A stretch of 64,000 nucleotides of DNA from Candidatus Butyricimonas faecavium (GTDB lineage: Bacteria > Bacteroidota > Bacteroidia > Bacteroidales > Marinifilaceae). The notes beneath the pieces are model-generated. The model was not told the origin of the DNA. It searched no databases and was given only the letters and a program-made list of their open reading frames with translations. A program made the translations under genes and the position numbers. The DNA lies in assembly GCA_944321125.1 (NCBI GenBank), contig CALUKD010000001.1:62001-126000 (forward strand). Direction: 5' to 3'. Positions 9,834 through 19,423 of this stretch are shown here, in pieces. How positions within the stretch are numbered: position 1 is the first letter of the stretch; every line of letters starts with the position of its first letter.

Positions 9834-10877
9834 ATGAAACACATCTTTACTTTTAAATTTCTCATTCCATTTTTATTTATCGGTTCCTTATTTTCTTGTC
9901 AAAGTGGTGGAAACGATGAAGATATTCCGTCTAGTTCTTCCAAGACTGAAATATTAAGTTATTCAATATCCGGTTTTTCCAAAGAAGCTGATATTGACGC
10001 AACTAATAGAAATATTTACTTACAACTACCTGAATCTCAAAAAAACGGAATAAATTTATGTCCCCAATTTTCCCTTTCAGAAGGAGCTAAAGCAACTGTA
10101 AATGGAGTCGAACAAATCAGTGGAGAAACGACAATAAATTTTACCTCCGTTATAAAATACAACATAACGGCTGGAAACCGACAAGATCAGTCCACATGGA
10201 ATGTAACCGTCACCAATAATGAATACACCAATAACTGGAAACTCGGATTATTCCTCTCTGACTCCCGAAGTAACGAAGGTACCCGACCTGATGGTTGGTA
10301 CTTACAACAACAGCACACGGGAGAATATGAAAACCAAAATTGTGGTCCTGCTGCAGCGACCATGGCAGCCATGTGGTCAGATGCCACTTTTTTCAAATCC
10401 GTAGAAGATGCCCGGAATGCAATTCCAACCAGTAGCGTCGGAGGAGAGGCTAGTTGGCATCCAGAAGACGTGTATAATTATTTACAACAAAACGGTATTC
10501 CTTCGGAAATTAAAACCATGGATATTTCTACTTCAGGAGCTCAACAACAATTTTATGAATTAATTAAAGATAAAATTGATAATAACCAAATTGTTGTTAT
10601 CTGCCTTTCTCTAGCAAAAATCACACAAGACAATTCCAACGACCCTGAATGTCGTGTAAATCTTTATTACAATAGCACAAACGGACATTTCCTCGTCATC
10701 AAAGGATACAAAGTTGTTGATGGCAAAAATTACTTTGAAATACATGATCCTTGGGGATTAGATCTTAAATATGCAGATGGAACTTATAAAGGAGAAAACC
10801 GATATTACCGTTCAGATGATTTATATGCAGCATCCATCTCTCATAACAAAAAATTAGTTGTTGTTTCCTTAAAATAA
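9834..10877 (+). CDS. C39/papain-like cysteine protease lipoprotein of the SusCD locus
   Basis: A 347-residue lipoprotein with signal peptide and lipobox Cys22 (GSLFSCQS). Residues about 37-128 look like a beta-sandwich (DUF5018-like, ending TWNVTVTN). Residues about 160-347 resemble the peptidase C39-like fold: NCGPAAATMAAM gives nucleophile Cys170, NGHFLVIKGY gives His285, and the following EIHDPWG gives Asp305. Next to sigma/anti-sigma/SusCD it most plausibly trims a proteinaceous or peptide ligand at the cell surface. Neither substrate nor activity is proven; a binding-only pseudo-enzyme is possible, although the triad looks intact. Confidence 0.8.
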   Translation: MKHIFTFKFLIPFLFIGSLFSCQSGGNDEDIPSSSSKTEILSYSISGFSKEADIDATNRNIYLQLPESQKNGINLCPQFSLSEGAKATVNGVEQISGETTINFTSVIKYNITAGNRQDQSTWNVTVTNNEYTNNWKLGLFLSDSRSNEGTRPDGWYLQQQHTGEYENQNCGPAAATMAAMWSDATFFKSVEDARNAIPTSSVGGEASWHPEDVYNYLQQNGIPSEIKTMDISTSGAQQQFYELIKDKIDNNQIVVICLSLAKITQDNSNDPECRVNLYYNSTNGHFLVIKGYKVVDGKNYFEIHDPWGLDLKYADGTYKGENRYYRSDDLYAASISHNKKLVVVSLK

Positions 10878-10883
10878 ATGGAA

Positions 10884-10909
10884 GGCCTGAATGGATAATG
10901 ATTCAGGCC
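10884..10909 (+). terminator. terminator after the protease gene
   Basis: GGCCTGAAT (10884-10892) pairs with ATTCAGGCC (10901-10909), 9 bp, followed by ATTTAATTTATT. It probably ends the SusCD-locus transcript. Confidence 0.65.
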
Positions 10910-11095
10910 ATTTAATTTATTATGACATTATTTCTTCTTTTTTCCCTCACATTCTATTTTATCCTTTTTAACAATAAACTTAAAAAGGTACTCTTCCGTA
11001 TTCATCATACGTTAAAACCATCAAGCTCCACGGACAAATACTCTAAAGATTCAAAATTGTTTACTAACTTTGTCAGTTAGAAGTCTAAAGAAGTG

Positions 11096-11620
11096 ATGAT
11101 GGAACTCATATTATCCCGACATGGGGAAACATTAGAAAACCAACAACATATACTCCAGGGTCAACTCCCAGGGACTTTATCTCCTTTAGGAATTGCTCAA
11201 GCGGAGAAATTAGCTGATATGCTTCAAAATGAAGTAATTGACAACATCGTTTCCAGTGATTTGGCACGAAGTTACAACACAGCTCTCGCTGTTGCCAAAA
11301 GACACGGGCTAACGCCGCATCAAACGCCCCTGTTGCGGGAAATGGACTGGGGTATTTACACGGGGAAACGACTGGATGACGTGGATTGGAGGAATTTACC
11401 GCCCAGTGTGGAGTCCTTGGAAGCCCTTTTTCAGCGAGCAACTCATTTTATCGCTTACCTGAAAAAGAATTTCTCCGGGCAACGGGTTCTCGCTATCGGG
11501 CACGGAGCATTTAATCGGGCAATTATCACATACCTCAACGGGAAGAAGCCCGCAGATATGACAAATCTTCCGATCATGGAGAATACCAGTTGCATACGTT
11601 TTACATTAAATGACAATTAA
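11096..11620 (+). CDS. cobC: histidine phosphatase, probable alpha-ribazole phosphatase CobC
   Basis: Branch-1 histidine phosphatase of about 174 residues. The phosphohistidine motif is SRHGETLEN at the N-terminus; the second catalytic His is in AIGHGAFNR. The family includes phosphoglycerate mutases and many phosphatases, so CobC is inferred from context: it begins a run of cobalamin genes (pduO, cbiP, cobD, cbiB) with a 51-bp gap to pduO. The presumed job is removing phosphate from alpha-ribazole phosphate or cobalamin phosphate. GTG 11093, ATG 11096 and ATG 11099 are consecutive; an ATG start is preferred. TAACTTTG at 11065-11072 could be its -7 promoter element. Confidence 0.78.
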   Translation: MMELILSRHGETLENQQHILQGQLPGTLSPLGIAQAEKLADMLQNEVIDNIVSSDLARSYNTALAVAKRHGLTPHQTPLLREMDWGIYTGKRLDDVDWRNLPPSVESLEALFQRATHFIAYLKKNFSGQRVLAIGHGAFNRAIITYLNGKKPADMTNLPIMENTSCIRFTLNDN

Positions 11621-11671
11621 ACTGACACCATAACCCAATTAGAAATAAGGATATTCAATTTTTCAACTAGC

Positions 11672-12247
11672 ATGAGAATATACACGAAAGGCGGGGACAA
11701 AGGAACAACGGGAATATTCGGTGGAAACCGGGTGGATAAAGATGATATTCGCATTGAGGCGAACGGAACCCTTGATGAACTAAACGCTACTTTGGGAGTA
11801 ATCCGGGCCCTGATGGACGAACAGGATGGACGACAGGAGATACTGGCATATATACAACGCACGCTGATGATAGTTATGTCACAAGTCGCAACTCCTTCGG
11901 GTATCCGGGAACAGAACGAGAATAAACTCCCGGAAGATATTGACCGATATTGTGAACAACAAATCGACCGCATGAACAACGAAATGCAACACCCGTCCAC
12001 TCATTTCATCTTACCAGGTGGAACGCTGATTTCAGCTCAATGCCACGTGGCCCGTACAATCGCCCGTCGGGCAGAAAGAAGACTCTGTACCCTAAACAAG
12101 GCGGATGAGGTACCCCCACTTATCCTACGATTCGTGAATCGCCTTTCGGACCTATTGTTTACCATGGCTCGCTGGGAAATGGATCAACAAGGTACAGAAG
12201 AAGAAAGATGGAAAGCGTTTCTTTACAAAAAGAAAAACAATAAATAA
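11672..12247 (+). CDS. pduO: PduO-type ATP:cob(I)alamin adenosyltransferase
   Basis: Adds the 5'-deoxyadenosyl group to the cobalt of cob(I)yrinic acid diamide or cobalamin. The 191-residue protein has the PduO signature KGGDKGTTGIFGG near the N-terminus, DELNATLG, and the C-terminal ATP/corrinoid motif ARTIARRAERRLC. In this strictly cobalamin-producing neighbourhood it supplies the adenosylation step between CbiA and CbiP. It precedes cbiP on the same strand with a 98-bp gap that contains part of a dispersed repeat. Confidence 0.92.
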   Translation: MRIYTKGGDKGTTGIFGGNRVDKDDIRIEANGTLDELNATLGVIRALMDEQDGRQEILAYIQRTLMIVMSQVATPSGIREQNENKLPEDIDRYCEQQIDRMNNEMQHPSTHFILPGGTLISAQCHVARTIARRAERRLCTLNKADEVPPLILRFVNRLSDLLFTMARWEMDQQGTEEERWKAFLYKKKNNK

Positions 12248-12300
12248 TTTACGATTAAAACGTTGGCAAACGGATATAAATCACCTAACCAAAATCATTA
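12247..12300 (+). repeat. degenerate copy of the dispersed intergenic repeat
   Basis: Holds ATTTACGATTAAAACGTTGG followed by a degenerate core and AAAATCATTAATC words. It resembles the copies at 41521-41580 and 59283-59375. Confidence 0.4.
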
Positions 12301-12345
12301 ATCAAGAAATTATATAGTATCTAAAATCATTAATCTAAAATACAC

Positions 12346-13824
12346 ATGTCTTTACTTCGTTCAATCATGTTTGTCGGGACCTGCTCTGATGCCGGGAAAA
12401 GTATTATCAACACGGCATTTTGTCGTATCTTCAAACAGGACGGGTATCATCCGGCACCGTTCAAGGCACAAAACATGTCGTTAAATTCCTATTCTACCCC
12501 CGACGGGCTGGAAATTGGACGAGCCCAAGCCGTGCAGGCAGAAGCATGTGGAATTCTCCCGGAAAGCGATATGAATCCCGTTCTATTGAAACCCACGAAC
12601 GAGCAATGTTCACAAGTGGTATTAAACGGGAAACCGGTCGGCAATATGTCAGCCAAAGAATATTTCATGTCGAACAACAAAGCCGAATTATTCAACCAAG
12701 CCTTTGCCGCTTACGAACGCCTGCGGGCCCGTTATTCCCCTATCGTGCTGGAAGGTGCGGGGAGTATCTCGGAAATCAATCTGAGGGAAAGAGATATCAC
12801 CAACATGCGGATGGCATTACGGACGAATGCAGCCACGTATCTGGTAGCAGACATCGATCGGGGAGGAGTATTTGCTTCCGTCTACGGTTCCATTACCTTA
12901 CTTTCGGAGGAAGAAAGAAAACTGATCAAAGGAATTATCATCAACAAATTTAGAGGAGATATATCCCTGTTTGACGAAGGAAGAAAGATTATCCATGATC
13001 TCACGGGAATACCCGTTATCGGCGTAATTCCTTACTTCAAGGACATTTACATAGAAGAAGAAGATTCCGTCTCACTGGAAACTAAAAACACTAAAGCCGG
13101 AAATGGCAAGATTAACGTGGCTATCATACTCCTGAAACGCCTTTCCAATTTCACGGATTTCAGTGTGCTGGAACGAGACGAACGTTTCCATACCTACTAC
13201 ACGAATAACGTGGCTGAGATTGGCAAAGCCGATATCATCATCCTACCGGGAACAAAAAACACGATCTCCGATTTACGGAATATCCGGGAAAACGGCATTG
13301 CAGAAGCCGTCATCCGGGCGCACAAGGAAGGTAAAAAAGTGATCGGTATCTGCGGGGGCTACCAGATGATGGGGGCTCGGATAGAAGACCCGGACCAAAT
13401 CGAAGGTGACATCACCGCCATTCCCGGACTGGGAATACTCCCTCTTGTCACAATCATGGAACCCGAAAAAGTCACCCGCCAAGACCAATTCTCGTTCCGC
13501 AATCACCCGGAAACTTGCAAGGGATACGAGATTCACATGGGACGGACGACCTTACTGGACGGGGCTCCAGAATCCCCCCTAAATCGACTACATGACGGGC
13601 GGACGGACGGTTATATCCTGAATAACAAATGCTGGGGCAGTTACCTCCACGGAATCCTAGACAATGACGTTGTTCTCAATGAGTTGGCGGAAGGACTAAC
13701 CCAAGCTACCCCTACGACCTTTAATTATACTGATTTCAAAGACCAACAATATGACAAACTGGCCGACCATGTACGTACGCATGTCGACCTGCCATACATT
13801 TATTCTACCCTTAAAATCAATTAA
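12346..13824 (+). CDS. cbiP: cobyric acid synthase CbiP (CobQ)
   Basis: Amidates four side chains of adenosylcobyrinic acid a,c-diamide with glutamine and ATP. The 492 residues comprise an ATP-binding domain opening with FVGTCSDAGKS (9-19), where most relatives have a Ser in place of the Cys, and a class-I glutamine amidotransferase domain with nucleophile Cys336 (GICGGYQMMG) and His435 (SYLHGILD). The stop is followed 2 bp later by cobD, so translation is probably coupled. Full length. Confidence 0.95.
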   Translation: MSLLRSIMFVGTCSDAGKSIINTAFCRIFKQDGYHPAPFKAQNMSLNSYSTPDGLEIGRAQAVQAEACGILPESDMNPVLLKPTNEQCSQVVLNGKPVGNMSAKEYFMSNNKAELFNQAFAAYERLRARYSPIVLEGAGSISEINLRERDITNMRMALRTNAATYLVADIDRGGVFASVYGSITLLSEEERKLIKGIIINKFRGDISLFDEGRKIIHDLTGIPVIGVIPYFKDIYIEEEDSVSLETKNTKAGNGKINVAIILLKRLSNFTDFSVLERDERFHTYYTNNVAEIGKADIIILPGTKNTISDLRNIRENGIAEAVIRAHKEGKKVIGICGGYQMMGARIEDPDQIEGDITAIPGLGILPLVTIMEPEKVTRQDQFSFRNHPETCKGYEIHMGRTTLLDGAPESPLNRLHDGRTDGYILNNKCWGSYLHGILDNDVVLNELAEGLTQATPTTFNYTDFKDQQYDKLADHVRTHVDLPYIYSTLKIN

Positions 13825-13826
13825 TT

Positions 13827-14843
13827 ATGCTAAACGGACACGGAGACGACATATACAAATCAAACACGGAAATAAAAGCCAATTTCTCCACCAACGTATG
13901 GTATGATGCGGACACGGACATTCTCCGTTCCATGTTGATCACCCAGATCGACAAAATCTTCCACTACCCGGAGCCTGCTGCCGAATCATTCGTGCAGGAA
14001 GTTGCCCGGTACCACAATCTGCAACCGCAAAACGTGATCGCCGGAAACGGTGCTACTGAATTGTTTTACCTGATCGCACATGCTTTCGAAGGGTGTAAAA
14101 CAATCCTTCCCATCCCCTCCTTTTCGGAATACGAAGATGCTTGTACCCTTTACAGGCATCAACAGATATTCGTACCTATAAAAGACTTCCAAGCAGGCCC
14201 TGCAGACCTAATGTTCATTTGTAACCCCAACAATCCCGACGGACACGTGTGGAAACTGGAAGAGATTGAAAATATTTTACACCAATATCCTCAAATGACA
14301 CTTGTCGTGGACGAATCGTTCATTGACTTCGCCCCTACGGCACAATCATGTGAACCGTTGCTGGCCCGCTATCCCAATCTATTGGTCATTCATTCCATGA
14401 CAAAAAGTTATGCCATTCCGGGGTTACGCTTAGGCTATATGTTAGGTAGCGAGAAACTGATAGACCGAATCAAACAATACACTCATCCTTGGAACGTGAA
14501 CGCACTAGCCATAGAGATTGGAAAATTTCTGTTACAAAACGGCAAATATCTTCTGCCCGACACGGGTCGGCTACTCAAGCGTAAAGAGAATTTTGTACGT
14601 GCCTTCGATGAACTTCCCGGGTACTCACCCGTTCCCTCGGGAACCTCATTTTTCCTGATTCACACGATACATAAATCCCACGTACTGAAACAGGAACTCC
14701 TGAAACAATTCGGGATTCTGATCCGGGATGCCTCGAATTTCAGAGGCTTAGACGAACATTATTTCCGGGTAAATACACTCTCGGATGAAAAGAATCAAAT
14801 GCTACTCCGGGCATTAAGAATGTTATCCATCACTAATTTATAA
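13827..14843 (+). CDS. cobD: threonine-phosphate decarboxylase CobD (class I/II aminotransferase fold)
   Basis: PLP enzyme producing (R)-1-amino-2-propanol phosphate, the linker that CbiB attaches to cobyric acid. The 338-residue protein has the PLP lysine K193 in MTKSYAIPGLRLGY, VVDESFIDF for the cofactor-ring Asp, and FICNPNNPDGHVW upstream. Histidinol-phosphate aminotransferase is the near relative, but position between cbiP and cbiB settles the assignment. It begins LNGHGDDIYK, as expected of CobD. Confidence 0.9.
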   Translation: MLNGHGDDIYKSNTEIKANFSTNVWYDADTDILRSMLITQIDKIFHYPEPAAESFVQEVARYHNLQPQNVIAGNGATELFYLIAHAFEGCKTILPIPSFSEYEDACTLYRHQQIFVPIKDFQAGPADLMFICNPNNPDGHVWKLEEIENILHQYPQMTLVVDESFIDFAPTAQSCEPLLARYPNLLVIHSMTKSYAIPGLRLGYMLGSEKLIDRIKQYTHPWNVNALAIEIGKFLLQNGKYLLPDTGRLLKRKENFVRAFDELPGYSPVPSGTSFFLIHTIHKSHVLKQELLKQFGILIRDASNFRGLDEHYFRVNTLSDEKNQMLLRALRMLSITNL

Positions 14844-14852
14844 TTAGTTACT

Positions 14853-15788
14853 ATGTTTTCAATTGTCATTGTTCCCCTTGTTATCGGGTATCTTCTCGAT
14901 CTCATCTTTGGAGACCCCCGGAAATTACCTCATCCGATCGTAGCCTTCGGGAACATTATCGGATGGTGTGAACGCCATTTTAACAAAGGGAAACACAAAA
15001 AACGGAATGGGTGCCTCATTGCCATTATCCTACCCCTTTCCACCCTCCTGCTAGGAGGACTTCTCGCGTGGGGAAGCTGGATACTCCATCCCCTCGTGTA
15101 TTACAGTGTTGCATCTGTATTTGTTTTCTATGGATTGGCAAACCACAGCCTCATACAAGAAGGAGGAGAAGTCATTCAAACCCTTGAAGAACAAGGATTG
15201 GAAGCCGGACGAAAACGCCTGTCATGGATCGTCGGCAGAGACACCAGCCAACTTTCCCCCAAAAAAATATATACCGCCGTACTGGAAACTATGGCAGAGA
15301 ATTTAAGTGACGGGGTAGTTGCCCCGCTATTCTTTTATGCTTTGGGCGGATTTCCTGCCATGATGGCCTATAAAATGGTCAACACGCTCGATTCTATGAT
15401 CGGGTATAAGGATGCCCGCTACAAAGATTTCGGTTATTGTTCGGCTCATTTGGATGATGTGTTGAATTATATCCCGGCCCGGCTAACAGCCCTTCTGATC
15501 GCTCTGTCAGGTTATCGGAAAGGAATCTTATCTTTCATCCGAAAATACGCCCGCCAACACGCCAGTCCGAACTCCGGCTACCCGGAATCCGCCATGGCCG
15601 GAATATTGGATTGCCGTTTCGGGGGACCAAACATTTATCATGGAATTCTCGTGGAAAAACCTTACATCGGGACGAATGACAGAGAATTATCAGTCAAGGA
15701 TTATACCCGTGCCACTCGCATCAACCAAACAGTATGCTTAATCGTGGTTATGGTAATCTGTGTCATTTATGACTTATGGGGTAAATAA
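14853..15788 (+). CDS. cbiB: adenosylcobinamide-phosphate synthase CbiB
   Basis: Polytopic inner-membrane protein joining cobyric acid to aminopropanol phosphate. The 311 residues show the N-terminal LVIGYLLDLIFGDPRKLPHP signature, then SWIVGRDTSQL, ENLSDGVVAPLFFYALGG and ESAMAGILDCRFGGPN, all CbiB hallmarks, with four or five hydrophobic segments. It starts 9 bp after cobD and ends the plus-strand group pduO-cbiP-cobD-cbiB; a bidirectional terminator follows. Confidence 0.94.
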   Translation: MFSIVIVPLVIGYLLDLIFGDPRKLPHPIVAFGNIIGWCERHFNKGKHKKRNGCLIAIILPLSTLLLGGLLAWGSWILHPLVYYSVASVFVFYGLANHSLIQEGGEVIQTLEEQGLEAGRKRLSWIVGRDTSQLSPKKIYTAVLETMAENLSDGVVAPLFFYALGGFPAMMAYKMVNTLDSMIGYKDARYKDFGYCSAHLDDVLNYIPARLTALLIALSGYRKGILSFIRKYARQHASPNSGYPESAMAGILDCRFGGPNIYHGILVEKPYIGTNDRELSVKDYTRATRINQTVCLIVVMVICVIYDLWGK

Positions 15789-15789
15789 A

Positions 15790-15821
15790 AGACTGGCCGA
15801 AAATTAATTCTCTGCCAGTCT
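15790..15821. terminator. bidirectional terminator between cbiB and ferritin
   Basis: AGACTGGC (15790-15797) pairs with GCCAGTCT (15814-15821), with T-rich sequence on both sides (CTTTTC downstream on plus, TTTTATTT on minus). It serves the convergent cbiB and ferritin genes. Confidence 0.65.
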
Positions 15822-15843
15822 CTTTTCTATTCTTCAAACTAAC

Positions 15844-16326
15844 TTATTTCCGTTCTCCTAACTTATCATCCAGATAAATCAAGTTATGTCCGTTCATCAT
15901 CTTGATTCTGTCAACAATCGTCTGTGCGGTAGACTCTTCTTCAACTTGTTCGTTCACAAATTCATTGATGAAATTCTGGGCAGCCTTGTCATTCTCCTTG
16001 ATAGCCACATCCAATAAATCATCGATCAATTTAGAAACATGGCACTCGTGTTGATAAACATGCTCGAATACTTCCAAAACAGAACCCCACGCTGTCGGAA
16101 CCACGTTAATCTGGCCGATCTCTACATTCCCGTTCCGTTTAATCACGAAATCAATCATTTCGTAAGCATGTTCCAACTCCTCTTTTGATTGTGCTCTCAT
16201 CCATGATGCCATTCCATCGTAACCATTCTGTGCAAAATACACGGACATTGACAAATACAAATTGGATGACCACATCTCAGCATTAATCTGAGCATTAAAA
16301 GCCTTTACTAAATTTTCGCTCAACAT
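15844..16326 (-). CDS. ftnA: ferritin (non-haem, FtnA-like)
   Basis: Cytoplasmic iron-storage protein of 160 residues forming a four-helix bundle. Ferroxidase-site residues are visible in NAEMWSSNLYLSM (Glu17 region), the SKEELEHAYEM segment (Glu and His) and NEFVNEQVEEE. The length and absence of haem-ligand features favour ferritin over bacterioferritin. It interrupts the cobalamin genes, lying convergent to cbiB and 109 bp downstream of cbiA on the same strand; no functional link to B12 is obvious. Confidence 0.95.
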   Translation of the reverse strand: MLSENLVKAFNAQINAEMWSSNLYLSMSVYFAQNGYDGMASWMRAQSKEELEHAYEMIDFVIKRNGNVEIGQINVVPTAWGSVLEVFEHVYQHECHVSKLIDDLLDVAIKENDKAAQNFINEFVNEQVEEESTAQTIVDRIKMMNGHNLIYLDDKLGERK

Positions 16327-16435
16327 AATTATTTATTTTTAAATCGTAATTTATTCTTTCAAATCGTTTAAGGAAAGAACAAATTACATGCCATTTCAAA
16401 ATTATGTCATTAAAAACAAAGCTTAGGACATTTTG

Positions 16436-17764
16436 TCATTTTTGACTCATTAACATTAAAAAACGATCAATTCCACACTCGCCCCAGTAAAAATGAATAT
16501 AACTTGCCAACACATTTTTATAAGTATATACCGGAGTATCGACCACCATATTCTTGGCATTATATATCGTGCCAATTACAGGAATTTTCTCATTCCCGGA
16601 CAATACCTTGGAATAATGAAATTCATGTCCCCGAATACGTTGACCATTCACACGAACTTCCCGGTAGCCCAATTTCAATTTCATCTGTTCCATCGTCGCC
16701 CCTTGTTTCAACACGCCTACCATGGGATAAACCTTCCCATCGCAACCTGTGATCGTATCACACAAATACATCATCCCACCACATTCTGCCAGCACCCGTC
16801 CTCCTGCCTCGCAATACTTCTTGACGGACTGCCGCATATCCTCGTTAGCTGTCAACTCCGGCAAATGCAGTTCCGGATATCCACCGGGAAAATAGACTAG
16901 GTCTGCATCCGGAAGGTTTTTATCACGCAACGGACTAAAAAACATTACATCTCCGGCTCGCCTCAAGGCTTCTACATTCTCCCGGTACATGAAATTAAAA
17001 GCCTCATCCCGGGCAACGGCAATCTTCCTGTTTCCGGAACAAATGAAATCTTCCGTCCGCTTTCCGGAAAATTCCACCGTGCAAAGTTCCAATAAGCGAT
17101 CAACATTCACGGTTTTGTCAATCACCCCGGCCACCCGGTCCGCAAACGCATCAAAACAAAACGTCTCATCAATCGACAATCCCAAATGACGGGACGGGAT
17201 AACAATACTTTCATCCTTCGGGATGTACCCCAATGCCTCCACCCCCGCATCCGCACAAGCCTGTTGTAAATAAGCATAATGCGCCACCGACGCCACGAAA
17301 TTAAACACAACCCCGACAACACGGATGCCCGGATAGAAGTGTTTAAAACCATACAACACGGGGGCCACGGTATAAGCCGAAGACTTCGCGTTAAGCACCA
17401 ACACAACGGGAATCCCGATTAACTCGGCAATCTCCGCACTGCTTCCCTTCATCCCGTCGTATCCATCAAATAAGCCCATCACCCCTTCCGTCACGCAAAC
17501 ATCACTCGCTACCCCGTACCGGACGTACAACTCCCACACATGTGCCGCCGATGCCATATAAGTATCCAAATTCACGGATTCCTCCCCTGCAGCTATGGCA
17601 TGATGTTTCGTGTCGATATAATCCGGCCCGCACTTAAAAGGTTGTACCTTCATTCCCCGGTTCCTCAACAGTCGCAACAGTCCTAACGTGAACGTCGTCT
17701 TCCCGCTACCAGAACTTGCCGCCCCGATCATGATGAGTGGTTTCTGTTTCATTTCTTTCAGCAT
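16436..17764 (-). CDS. cbiA: cobyrinic acid a,c-diamide synthase CbiA
   Basis: Amidates the a and c side chains of (cobalt-)cobyrinic acid using glutamine and ATP. The 442 residues hold an N-terminal P-loop domain (GAASSGSGKTTF, about 14-25; then GPDYIDTKHH) and a C-terminal glutamine amidotransferase domain with Cys328 (AECGGMMYL) and His424 (SYIHFYWG). ATG 17764 is used here; ATG 17752 is an alternative. It is divergent from the dlt-like cassette and separate from the other cobalamin groups. Confidence 0.95.
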   Translation of the reverse strand: MLKEMKQKPLIMIGAASSGSGKTTFTLGLLRLLRNRGMKVQPFKCGPDYIDTKHHAIAAGEESVNLDTYMASAAHVWELYVRYGVASDVCVTEGVMGLFDGYDGMKGSSAEIAELIGIPVVLVLNAKSSAYTVAPVLYGFKHFYPGIRVVGVVFNFVASVAHYAYLQQACADAGVEALGYIPKDESIVIPSRHLGLSIDETFCFDAFADRVAGVIDKTVNVDRLLELCTVEFSGKRTEDFICSGNRKIAVARDEAFNFMYRENVEALRRAGDVMFFSPLRDKNLPDADLVYFPGGYPELHLPELTANEDMRQSVKKYCEAGGRVLAECGGMMYLCDTITGCDGKVYPMVGVLKQGATMEQMKLKLGYREVRVNGQRIRGHEFHYSKVLSGNEKIPVIGTIYNAKNMVVDTPVYTYKNVLASYIHFYWGECGIDRFLMLMSQK

Positions 17765-17811
17765 TTACACGCGAAGATAAAACTTCTCGAAATAATAAAA
17801 GTATAATAACA

Positions 17812-17841
17812 TTGGATGTTTCTAATAAAAACCTATTTTTG
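17812..17841 (+). promoter_or_regulatory. promoter of the dlt-like cassette
   Basis: TTG at 17812-17814, a 19-base spacer, then TATTTTTG at 17834-17841, matching the Bacteroidota consensus. The leader to the start codon at 17930 would be about 80 nt. Confidence 0.6.
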
Positions 17842-17929
17842 TAGCATTACGATATTTGAGATCACTGCAATATTGTTAAGTTTTTGAAACAAACACAAAA
17901 GCAAAACTCAAGTATAAAGGAATGATTTT

Positions 17930-19417
17930 ATGAAGGAAATGGACATGATTAAAGACATTGTCCGGGCTTACAGAAATTACCCGGATCATGTAGCTTTTGT
18001 AATTGATGACACCTCTTATACCTACCAAGAGGTATTTGCCCGAGTACGGGGAATTATGCCTTCCGTCCGGGATTGCCCGGAAGACATTATCGGAATCATG
18101 GCGGAAGATTGCATCGAAACGTATGCCTCTATTCTAGCCGTACTGTTATCCGGGAAAACTTACGTGATCCTCCATCCCAACTATCCGGACAGCCGAAACA
18201 GGAGTATTGCCGAAGCTACCGGAATGAAACAAGTATTGTACGGCCATGAATCCGGCATATGCCAAAGCCTCCCCGGTAAAATTAAATGCATTTCAACACT
18301 AGAGCTACGAGATGACAACAGGGAACATTCGTTATGGGAGCAAGTGCAAGATGAAAACAAGAATGCTTACATCATTTTCACTTCCGGAAGTACCGGAATA
18401 CCCAAAGGAGTCCCGATCAGCCGGAAAAACTTGAACACATTCTATGCAGCCTACCACCAACTAGGCTGGCAATTAGGACCGACAGACCGGATGTTGCAAA
18501 TGTTCGAACTGACGTTTGATGTTTCGGTCGTATCCTCCCTCTACCCGCTAACCCTCGGAGCCAGCATTTACACGGTAGGAACAAACAAGTTGAAATACAT
18601 GAGGGTATACGAATTGATGGAAGACAAGGAACTGACTTTCGCGGCCATGCCCCCCTCCCTGTTACAATTCCTATCACCCTACTTTGACGAAATCCATGTC
18701 CCAAAACTAAAATATCTCGTCGTGACGGCAGAAGCGGCCAATGCCAATCTTCTTCAACGTTTCAGGTCTTGTGCTCCCAATGCTGATTTCATAAATCTGT
18801 ATGGTCCCACAGAAGCCACAATTTATTGCACGGCTTACCGGATTCCACCCGGAGGTTGCAAACAACACAATGGGATGGTCGCCATTGGCCGCCCCTTCGC
18901 CGGGATCAATGCCATGATCATGGACGAAAAGGGGATGCCCGTACCGGCAGGAGAACAAGGCGAATTATGGGTAAGCGGAGAACAAATCATGCAAGGCTAC
19001 TGGCAGGATAAAGATAGATCCCGACAAGTATTCGCCCGGTTCAACGGGAAAAAATACTATAAAACAGGCGATCTCTGTTCTGCCGATTCAGACGGGGATA
19101 TCATCTATCAAGGACGTAAAGACTACCAAGTTAAAATACAAGGCTTCCGAGTTGAACTCAGCGAAATCGAATACCGGACAAAGGAATTCTTCTCGAACGA
19201 AACTAACGCCGTTGTCGTTCCAAAGAAAGAGGACGATGGGGGATGCCAACTGCACTTGTTTGTTGAAACTGCTCCCCACGAACGGGATGCACTACTATGC
19301 TACCTGAAGGAACATTTACCCGTTTATATGTTACCGACTGACATCCACTTCTTAGAAGAATTCCCGCTAAACACCAGTGGAAAAATAGACCGGAAAACAT
19401 TAACAACATTAATATAA
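17930..19417 (+). CDS. DltA-like amino-acid/acyl adenylating ligase
   Basis: Activates a carboxylic acid with ATP and loads it onto the carrier protein encoded next. The 495 residues have the AMP-binding loop TSGSTGIPKG (151-160), NLYGPTEATIYC, YKTGDL, RKDYQVKIQGFRVELSEIE and the C-terminal catalytic lysine K485 (NTSGKIDRK). Overall order resembles DltA (D-alanine ligase). The position that is FCGE in typical DltA, whose Cys lines the D-Ala pocket, reads VTAE here (Thr266), so the substrate may not be D-alanine. The next three genes follow within a few bases. Confidence 0.85.
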   Translation: MKEMDMIKDIVRAYRNYPDHVAFVIDDTSYTYQEVFARVRGIMPSVRDCPEDIIGIMAEDCIETYASILAVLLSGKTYVILHPNYPDSRNRSIAEATGMKQVLYGHESGICQSLPGKIKCISTLELRDDNREHSLWEQVQDENKNAYIIFTSGSTGIPKGVPISRKNLNTFYAAYHQLGWQLGPTDRMLQMFELTFDVSVVSSLYPLTLGASIYTVGTNKLKYMRVYELMEDKELTFAAMPPSLLQFLSPYFDEIHVPKLKYLVVTAEAANANLLQRFRSCAPNADFINLYGPTEATIYCTAYRIPPGGCKQHNGMVAIGRPFAGINAMIMDEKGMPVPAGEQGELWVSGEQIMQGYWQDKDRSRQVFARFNGKKYYKTGDLCSADSDGDIIYQGRKDYQVKIQGFRVELSEIEYRTKEFFSNETNAVVVPKKEDDGGCQLHLFVETAPHERDALLCYLKEHLPVYMLPTDIHFLEEFPLNTSGKIDRKTLTTLI

Positions 19418-19423
19418 AAAACT

